NCBI GenBank assembly: GCA_963995505.1
Contig: OZ023189.1
Span: 18,313,495 to 18,377,494, forward strand
DNA length: 64,000 nt
Direction: 5' to 3'
Source: Hypericum androsaemum
Taxonomy: Eukaryota; Streptophyta; Magnoliopsida; Malpighiales; Hypericaceae
Below, in pieces: positions 56,106-64,000 of the stretch. The position numbers and the translations under genes were made by a program. How positions within the stretch are numbered: position 1 is the first letter of the stretch; each line of letters begins with the position of its first letter. The notes below the pieces were generated by a model, which saw nothing but the letters and a program-made list of their open reading frames with translations, was not told where the DNA came from and did not search any database.

Positions 56106-58140
56106 ATGGGAGACATAACTGTGGAGCGTAACCATGAAATTGTTGTGGAGGTCAAGAATGAAAGAAGCCCTGCTTCTCGCAATATGAAGCAGGACCCAGA
56201 AGCCATATTTTGTGTCCCTTTCTTGCAAAAGGTACATATTTTCCATGAAAGTAGGTTTTCAGCTTAATTAAGAAATTTCGTATCTTTGAGAACACGTTAT
56301 TTTTTGACAACTAGAGGTTATTAATTGTAATATCTACAACATAAGTAGTATAAAATTTCATTTTTTGAGATTGCGACCGTCAGTCTCGCTAAAATCATAC
56401 TATTAAAAAAATGGATTAAGAAAAGATTAATCAGATAGAAAAAATTCGTATCTCAATGTTGAGAACACAATACTATTAAATATCATAACGACCTAAAAGT
56501 TATTCCAATAACAGGTAGTTTTGGAAAAAAAATGTTTTAATGACTTTAATATATATTGGTATTTATCGTTTGTAAAGGCTCCTAACTGATCTTCCTCCGC
56601 TTTATTCGCCCTTTTTCCAAGATTAAAAATAAATTTGAAATCTTGAGTTAAAAAAAATTTTTGGGTCATGTCAATGGTTTTGAACTATTTTATCTCTTAG
56701 TCACATTCTCCACTTTTATTATTTTATGTTAAATATTTATAATTAACTTTAAATATGGGTCACGGTAAAAAAAAATTGTAATTATTTTCCCTGAGTGGAT
56801 ATTTGAGTCTGGTGGAGAGTAGTATTCATTTTCTTCATATATAATCGATAAAACAATATGCCCTAAAAAATATTAAAGCAATAATTTTTCACATTTTTCT
56901 AAACGTTGCAGCTCGTAGCTGAATTTTTGGGGACATATTTTCTGATATTCGCCGGTTGCATGTCGGTGGCCGTGAATTTGAACTTCGGTAAAGTGGTAAG
57001 CCTCCCGGGGATATCGATCGTGTGGGGATTAGCCGTGATGGTGGTGATTTATTCCGTCGGTCACATCTCCGGTGGCCATTTTAATCCCGCTGTCACACTC
57101 GCTTTTGCTACCTCCAAGAGATTCCCATGGACTCAGGTACAATTTCATCAGAGAGAAAAAAGTAATCAAAATATTTCGAGTTCAATCAATTGAGAAAATA
57201 ACCGTATTAAATCTTGTATATTTTGTCCTCCAATAGGTGCCCCTTTATATTGCATGTCAAGTGGCGGGATCGACATTAGCGGCCGGAACCATCCGGGTGA
57301 TATTTCAGGGAGAGCAAGATAAATTCACCGGAACGTCACCGGCTGGGACAGACATGCAGTCCTTCTTGGTTGAGTTCATAATAACATTCTTCCTTATGTT
57401 TGTCGTGTCCGGTGTTGCAACCGACAATAGAGCTGTAAGTACTTTCAATTTCTTACCTTAGTTTTATTACAAATGCCAGGTAGTAATAAGATATTAAATT
57501 ATAATTGTTATTAATTAATTTTGGATTGTATATACAGAATCTAACAAAATATTAAATAATTTGAGCAAAATTGTTTTACATTAGTACGAGCGCTTTTTAA
57601 AACGTTTATGCATTATCGTCTTATGTTAAAAGATGGCGACATTCATTTGACAATTTGAATTAACCCATAATTTGCTATTTTGTTTAATGTTGCAGACTGG
57701 TGAACTCGCCGGAATTGCCATCGGATCCACCGTTCTCCTCAATGTCATGATTGCCGGGTACGTACTGTAAAGCCAATTAATTTTTAATCTATGATATTCA
57801 GAGTCGAGCATTATCGAGTCTTCTTCTATCAGGTGATTTTTTCAACGATACTTTTGAACTAGTGGTCAATTAATTTAAAGTATTTAAGATGTAAATCATA
57901 GTGATTAACGATTGTTTTACGAGTACTAATTTTTGCAGGCCAATTTCGGGAGCTTCAATGAACCCGGCGAGGAGCTTAGGGCCTGCAATTGTCTCAAACC
58001 ATTACAAGGGGATATGGGTTTACTTGGTGGCGCCTGTTCTTGGAGCACAAGGGGGCGCGTGGGTGTACAATATGATTAGGTACACAGATAAGCCTCTACG
58101 GGAGATTGTTAGGAGTGGTTCCTTCTTAAGGAGCAATTGA
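56106..58140 (+). CDS. NIP1: NIP1-type aquaporin (NOD26-like intrinsic protein)
   Basis: Channel for water and small neutral solutes (glycerol; in some members metalloids or lactic acid) in plasma or ER membrane. Five exons: 56106-56231, 56912-57136, 57237-57434, 57696-57757 and 57939-58140; 813 bp, 270 aa. The first exon is outside the longer open frames and was chosen because ATGGGAGACATAACTG opens a 42-codon exon ending LQK|GTACAT that joins in phase to LVAEFLGTYF. Six membrane segments are visible. Both NPA boxes are intact (HFNPAV, N100; MNPARS, N212). The selectivity filter appears to be W80, V196, A209 and R215, as in NIP subgroup I. The C-terminus SGSFLRSN carries a serine in the usual kinase-site position. 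Confidence 0.93.
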
Positions 58141-58299
58141 TGCTCGTAACTTTGGACCCTTTAATCTAGCTACTGTAACACATATATTGTTTTTCTTGCT
58201 TCACCGATTCGAGTCGCGTAAATCGATCTTTCCCCAGCCCGTCCCTAGTGACATTTTTCACAATACGTACGGAATATCCGAGCTCCATCTTTTTAACCC

Positions 58300-58414
58300 G
58301 CGTCACGCGATCACCCGGAGCTCCTCTCACTGTTTGGAAACTTATGGTTCCATGTTCTATTTCACTCTCCGGGTTCTTTTCACCCTTCCTTATCAGTACT
58401 ACTTCACTATCGGC
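58300..58414 (-). pseudogene. Fragment of mitochondrial-type large-subunit rRNA (probable NUMT)
   Basis: The minus strand begins GCCGATAGTGAAGTAGTACT, then GGTGAAAAGAACCC, GTGAAATAGAACATGGAACC and CAGTGAGAGGAGC. These are conserved blocks of 23S-type rRNA around E. coli position 450-550 and fit the plant mitochondrial 26S version better than the plastid one. Small insertions and substitutions show it is decayed. Flanking sequence up to about 58740 may also be organellar but was not recognised. Confidence 0.65.
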
Positions 58415-58818
58415 GCTTCATCTTTTCGAGTTTAAGAGAAAAAGATGTTTGGAACACAGATGAAACACTTGCATTTCAGGATGTATGAGAAAAATACACC
58501 AATGAACTCGTTTTTTTACCTTCGAGAAAAGAAACCAAAAAGCCTTCTTGACCGTACACCTCATTGATTATAACGGATGGACAAAAGTGTTAAGCCTACT
58601 GGTCTTCCTACTTCTTATACTACGTTGTGAGTGGGAAAGGCATGAGTAGATCCATGTAGTTGAGCCGCACATACATCAGTTGGTGTGCTTTGTGCTGCAC
58701 GCGCTTCGAAATGTGACAAACATAGGATGCCGGTTCTGTAAACGAGATTCGACTCCGGCGAGTAGCATGCCAGCCTTTCTCTGCATCCTAAACTGAAAAA
58801 AGGCTCTCCCTCTCAATG

Positions 58819-61800
58819 CTATCTTGATTCTCCGGCGAAGAGTACGCTATTAGGAGAAAGAAGGCGGTAGAGACTAAGGAAAATTCGAGCCTAGAAAACC
58901 AAAGCACCAACTGAGTGAGTTCAGATGGTAATCTGAATGCTAGACTGATCATCATAAACTTAGTCTTCATCTTACCCACTGGAATCCTACGAGCGCAAAC
59001 CAACATCCTGGCAGACCAAATCCAGAGCGGCTTGCTACCTAATAATAAGAACAATCAAAGATCCTTGGTCAGAACTAGGGTTCTGCAAGTCCAAACGAAA
59101 TAGAATTACACGTGTTTAGATCGAGGGGCAGGTGTGTACCAACAATGCTAAAGCACCCACGGAGAAGCATCCGCTAAGTGACATGCTAATAAAATTGAGA
59201 TCTCGTCCAGCCTGCAGCAGCCAAACAACATCGTTAAATTGAGATCTCGTCCAGCTTTCTTGTTCGCTTAGTGGGCTACCCTATTCACACTTATGAGCAT
59301 CTTCCTGCATGTCCACAGATTGATGTTTGGACATAATGATTTGTATAACGTACCAGCAATGTTCCTTCAAGACTGTGATTAACGGGTGTCACCGATAATG
59401 CAAGAAAATATGGTATCAACACCTTGTGCATCTGAATATTAGCAAATACAGCAAAATCAATTTACAACGCTACCAGAAATTATAGCTGCAGAGACAAAAA
59501 GAACTACCAAGAAACAGTTAAAATGTGATTTCAATTTTTTATCTACAAGACAACAATTCAAGATTAATGTAAATATTGTACTTGGGCAACAGTAGAGAAA
59601 AAAAATTAAAATAGAACGAGAACGAACCTCTTTTATGACCAATCGGTCAGAGGTAAAAACCGAAGGGAGCAGCCATGTAACAGACATTCCAATGGTTGCC
59701 AAACAAAACCCAAATATGGCTCCTATTATCAGAAGTGACTTCAGCAGCCTTCGAGCCTGTTCCAAAGGACAGATGTTCAGGGAACCTGGAAGAAACCAAA
59801 AACAAAATGGATAGGTTCTCCATTCCTGGTTTTTCTCGGTGCATAACAGACCAGAAGGAACTGGCCTCAGTCATTCGATTTAGGTATTAATACAATCATT
59901 AACCTTTGGCAAACTCCTATTGACTCCGTATATATGCTCAGGCATAAAGGATTGTGCTGTTTGAGAGATCGGCTGACCCCACACAGCACACATGGCATAT
60001 GTTTGAATCATGACCTGGATAGATTGCACTTATCAGCATAACCAATGGTATAGGCAACAGAGTTACACTTGAGACGGCAAGAATAAGTAATTAACCTGAT
60101 GACCAGCCACTGTACAAGCTCCCATGGAGGTAGCAAAGTATGTCATGAGGGACCAGAAAGCCACCTATAAGATCAAACTTCCTGAGATACAATGGATTAA
60201 GGTAACCATATTAAAAAAGAGATGCTGCGACGGTGCATATTTAACCTTTGAAATCATCATTACAAATACTGGAGCAGCAATTCTGAGGATTGTCAGAACT
60301 TCAGTAGCTGTTGGAACAGAAAACTGAAGTGCCTTGTATCCCCTTTTGTTCAGAGCTTCAATCATCATATAAGCTGCAACAACCTGGAAAAAGTTAAAGG
60401 GAAGAAGAGAATGACAATGCAGATTTGTTTAGGAACTAGTTGCAAGATGCTTGATGAGGACGGTTTGGCCGAGCACAAAAGAAATCGTACATACCTGTGA
60501 TGCCATTGTTGCCCATGCAGCACCAGCTATACCATATCCTAATAAGCTACAAAGGACTATGTCGCCGATCCCATTTACAATGCTGGCAACAACCAACGCC
60601 TTTAATGGTCCCCATGAGTCTCGCATCCCTAAACTGCAAGGGTCCAAAAGAGAAAAGGAATAGGAATGTTATAACACTTGCTGACCATGGTTAGTATGGA
60701 TTTTGCCAACCAAGGTTAGTTTCTGGATAATGGAGGAGTTGTAAGCTTGTAGTTGAGATGCACCTTGCACTTTGAGCAACCCATCCAACAAGAAGCGCAG
60801 GCCACGCTAAACCTCGAATCTAGGAATAGGAAAATAAATATTAATAGCTTAGACTGTAACTCTTAATTCAAGGTTTGCTTTCTTAGCCAAATGTCATGCA
60901 GAGAACTGTGTCCTAAGATCCAAATGATGTACAGCAGTCTATTTGCCTTTTTTTACTCAGACAAGAAAACTCGAGCTTTCATACTTCATCATCAACAAAC
61001 CGTAACTCGACAGGAACTTAACGTCATTGTTCGAGTAACAGGCCTTGGTTTAGAAGTAATGAGAGACAAGACATGTTGTTTCTTTTCCTTCTCCTACAAG
61101 TGCCATAACAATGCCATTTCCAAGAACTTAAGGAAGCCCGAAGATTCAGTAAAGGAACATATCGATGATTTAAACATGAACGCTCACCTGGACATAGGTG
61201 TTTGCAGCAGGTATGATATCTGCATTTTTTGCACCAGCGAAAGCTGAAATTGTGCCAACCAACACAAAATTTCCATCAGAAGAGCGAGTCCCAAAAGCAC
61301 GCGATCTGCCAACGTTGGGGATCATATAATGAACCCTTGGCCGATCTGGCACTTACCAATCAATGCCCGTGAACCAAACACCCTGGTAAGCAGCATCATC
61401 AGAAGACCACAAGTCAACCCCACAAAGATGAGCATAGATATCTGGTGTTGCACTTCATTTTCATCCTGCAACGCCAATACCCCTCGTTAGAGTCCACACA
61501 CTCTAACCAGTCCCAGCTGTTGTAACCAGTTCCCGAAAAGCGATTACGACCCAACTGCAACAAACGAAGACACTTACCTGCTTAGCGAGGGAAGTGGCGA
61601 CCAAGTTCGAGGTAGCAATGGACAGAAACATGAACAGATAACCAATGTAATCACACAGCACTGTCCCCGGAGCTGAAAAATCCCAAACCTTCCAAGTTAA
61701 AGTTTGGAACTTTAAAACCAATTCCTTCACTTTTTCTTGGTCCAATTAAAAACGACCTAACCCAATTCCAAGAATGTTAATACCTACCTAAGGCAGCAAG

Positions 61801-62199
61801 CTCCAAGGAGCTTCCTTGACCGATAACAGCGGTATCAATGAGACTCATGAGGGGCCCACACAGCCACAGCCCCGCGGCGGGCCCGGTGAAAGCCATGATC
61901 TCCTTCATCTGATGCCATAAACCCTGCCTCTCCACCTTCTCTTCGTCTCCATCAACTGAAGAAGCGTTGGGTCTTTGACTTTGGTGGGTTCTCCAGGGAC
62001 CCAGTGGCGAGCTCGAAATTGGAAGAAAGACGCCATTTTGACGCCGTTTGACGCCGCAAAGCGCATGCTTCGGGAAGGGGAACAGACAAGGGCGGGACTT
62101 GAAGCTCCGGTTTGGGTATCTCCGGCGGGGAAGGGGAAGGGGAAGGGGAAGGGGAAGGGGAGGGGATAGACACCGAGAGAGAAGAGACGGGGGATTCAT
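58819..62199 (-). CDS. DTX46/DTX47 (EDS5)-type MATE transporter, plastid-targeted
   Basis: MATE carriers of this clade sit in the chloroplast envelope; EDS5 exports isochorismate for salicylic acid synthesis. 14 exons: 62199-61788, 61672-61578, 61465-61357, 61243-61188, 60819-60764, 60633-60495, 60383-60246, 60164-60096, 60014-59904, 59756-59628, 59431-59354, 59211-59140, 59038-58976, 58890-58819; all GT/AG and in frame, 532 aa. The last exons are short and were found from their continuing family match ([13 protein letters not shown], then [13 protein letters not shown]). Residues 1 to about 80 are Ser/Pro/Arg-rich, a likely transit peptide. The MATE region starts at [20 protein letters not shown] (about 102), includes [10 protein letters not shown], and has about 12 membrane segments. 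I cannot separate DTX46 from EDS5. Confidence 0.92.
62127..62165 (-). repeat. Hexanucleotide repeat in the MATE transit peptide
   Basis: Plus-strand (GGGGAA)n, about six units. In the coding frame it gives alternating Leu-Pro ([11 protein letters not shown]) at residues about 13-24 of the predicted transit peptide. The 6-bp unit keeps the frame whatever the copy number. Confidence 0.85.
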
Positions 62200-64000
62200 C
62201 TACGAACTTTAGAAGTTTGGTCGTTGGGCGTCAAGTTGGTGGAAGCTGAAAAGTACAGGAACTTCGCTTATTATATATATACGTTAGGAAGAATCTGATT
62301 TCCTTTTTTTTGGAAAAAATTTAGGGATCGGTATTTATAAACCCGGAGTTCTATACAGTATTGAGTTTTGTTCTCTCCTAAATAAAGTTTTACCATTTAT
62401 ATAAGAAACGAAAATTGATCTACCAATCTTTGGAAAAGATAGAGAACCGGTTACTACTCTATCTACTTGGTGGAAGAATCTGATCTGGGTCCCCGGAAGA
62501 GAGATGGCAACTCGGGATTTAAAATAGTGGGAATTGGTAAGAGCTATGATCTTGCGAAAGGAAAGACTCGAACGGCGAAATTTGGCTTCATTGACCACAT
62601 CGAAATTGTTACCTTACAACAGATGCAAAAAATTTCGTAGACTAACTAATAATATAACAAGTGTTAAAGGTAGTGGAATTCATTATATTTTGTTTAAATT
62701 TTAATGTACAAGATATAATTAGAAGAATAACTATTGTAAATAAGATTTGAGTTTGTTTGATTGCTAACATGGGAGACTAACCCAAGAGTTGATATACAAT
62801 TTAGATCTATTTTTGAAGGATGCATGTATGATTAATAAAAAAAACTATTATAAATGTCAACCTCAAACAATATTTAACAGTTTTTTATTCTAAAAATATG
62901 TGTGGCATTTTAGAATCATATCAAAGTCAAATTTGGATATTTCGATCTAATAAAATTTTGAATTCATCTAAAATGCTCTTGGGTTGATTCTTTCCCACCT
63001 GATTCATGTTACAATCCAAAAATCAAAAAGCACTTGTTCTAATTTTATTTAAAAAATAGGATGGAAAGTAAATATGATTCATGATTACAATAAAAATCTA
63101 CTCATAAAAAATATGTTACAGTCTGGAGTATGCCTACGGTCTGGAAATCGCCTAATATGAATATATAAACTCGCATGGAGAGATGGGCCTGAAAAAAAGA
63201 AACACATGGACATATGGGCCGTAAAAGTGTGGGCCTTTAGAAGCCCAACTTTCTCTTAGTTGTCTTGCAAGTAGAATAGATAATATTCTTCTCTTTGCAA
63301 ATATTAGGATATATTTATAAAATTAATCCATTTACCAAAAAAAAAACTTCTCCTAATTCTCGAGGTTTTATTTTTGAAACATGATATGTATATCTACTCT
63401 TAAAAAATATATTAGTGATCTGATTGAATTGTTCTAACCTTAAAAAAAAAAAATTCCACATGCGTGATGAAATGATTAATGTAACAGCCTCTCGTAAAAT
63501 TTAATTCATTGCCAAACCATGAATGAGACTTTCAAAGTTTTACCTTCTCCTATCTAATATGGCAAAATATTCGTTACGCGATATCCAAATATGTACTAAG
63601 TCAATTATTTCCATTTTTCGTTTCTTCCGATCCACGACGTTCTGACTGACCTCCACGGATATTATTACAATGACCCATAAGATTATAAGTAGCGATCCAC
63701 TTAAATTTTATTTTTTAGAATCTACACCAATAATTTTAAAAAATGGTAAACGACTTACAAAAGAAAAAAAATTAAGATCATAATTGAAAAATAAAAACTA
63801 TTGACCACGCTAACGAAATTTCCGAGGTTGCCACTGATTCTAATTTCATTTTATACATAAATAATACTGCAAATTCACACCCTGACGGGCCTGACCTATC
63901 ATTTGCCTCCTTATTCTTGCATCTTCCTCTTTCATTTAATTTTTTTTTTCCTCGTGCGTTGAAATAAAGCACTTGCATGTCCTCCCAATAAATTACAATG
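62200..64000. other. Right-end spacer, no gene recognised
   Basis: It includes the promoter and leader of the MATE gene (a TATATATATA run at about 62270-62280). A block at about 62340-62630 has a different texture from its AT-rich surroundings and might be organellar or transposon DNA, but I could not identify it. The rest is AT-rich without features. Confidence 0.4.

Noticed and set aside
62335..62598. 87-codon minus ORF, possible organellar insertion
   Set aside because: The texture differs from its surroundings but I could not tie it to any organellar gene; left as unassigned spacer.

Overview
The window is nuclear DNA of a flowering plant, most likely a eudicot. The evidence is multi-exon genes with canonical GT/AG introns, plant-only families (double B-box factor, KIN-7 kinesin with a RING tail, NIP aquaporin, plastid-type MATE carrier), Ty1/copia retrotransposons primed by initiator tRNA-Met, and many small TIR transposons. 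The species cannot be named from the sequence alone.

Genes: a complete alpha-COP gene (minus, 1930-6349, 3 coding exons, 1218 aa); a BBX20-like double B-box gene (plus, 32055-33054, 3 exons, 256 aa); the 3' part of an F-box/LRR/FBD-type gene (plus, about 34546-35358); a 24-exon KIN-7D-type kinesin with a C-terminal RING (minus, 39626-48737, 1062 aa); a NIP1-type aquaporin (plus, 56106-58140, 5 exons, 270 aa); and a 14-exon DTX46/DTX47 (EDS5)-type MATE carrier (minus, 58819-62199, 532 aa). From memory, alpha-COP, KIN-7, DTX46/EDS5 and B-box genes also lie close together on Arabidopsis chromosomes 2 (At2g21320-At2g21390) and 4 (At4g39030-At4g39070), so this looks like an old conserved block inflated by transposons.

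Between the genes: a decayed copia element with its 3' LTR (9.6-13.5 kb); two related partial LTRs (1-384 and from 16.8 kb); and a nearly complete 8.5-kb copia element on the minus strand (22014-30498) with both LTRs, a 5-bp target duplication, PBS and PPT, broken by one stop codon inside pol. It carries an extra leader ORF, and its LTRs hold an array of CACGTG palindromes that differs in copy number. There are also several MITE-like elements and a short mitochondrial-type LSU rRNA fragment.

The most interesting content is a family of five non-autonomous TIR elements (13958-14909, 18050-19049, 35552-36891, 49578-50889, 54321-55770). They share the end motif GGGAAAAGTNCACNTTAGTA or close variants, have arms of roughly 200-280 bp, and show 9-bp target duplications in four of five cases, as Pack-MULEs do. 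One carries an open, stop-free piece of SEC23. One carries the whole first exon of a group VII ERF, including the MCGGAII N-terminus used for oxygen sensing. One carries an unidentified host exon that also occurs, fused to a 4-coumarate-CoA-ligase-like fragment, at 7.1 kb. Together they look like an exon-capturing and shuffling system active around a conserved gene block.
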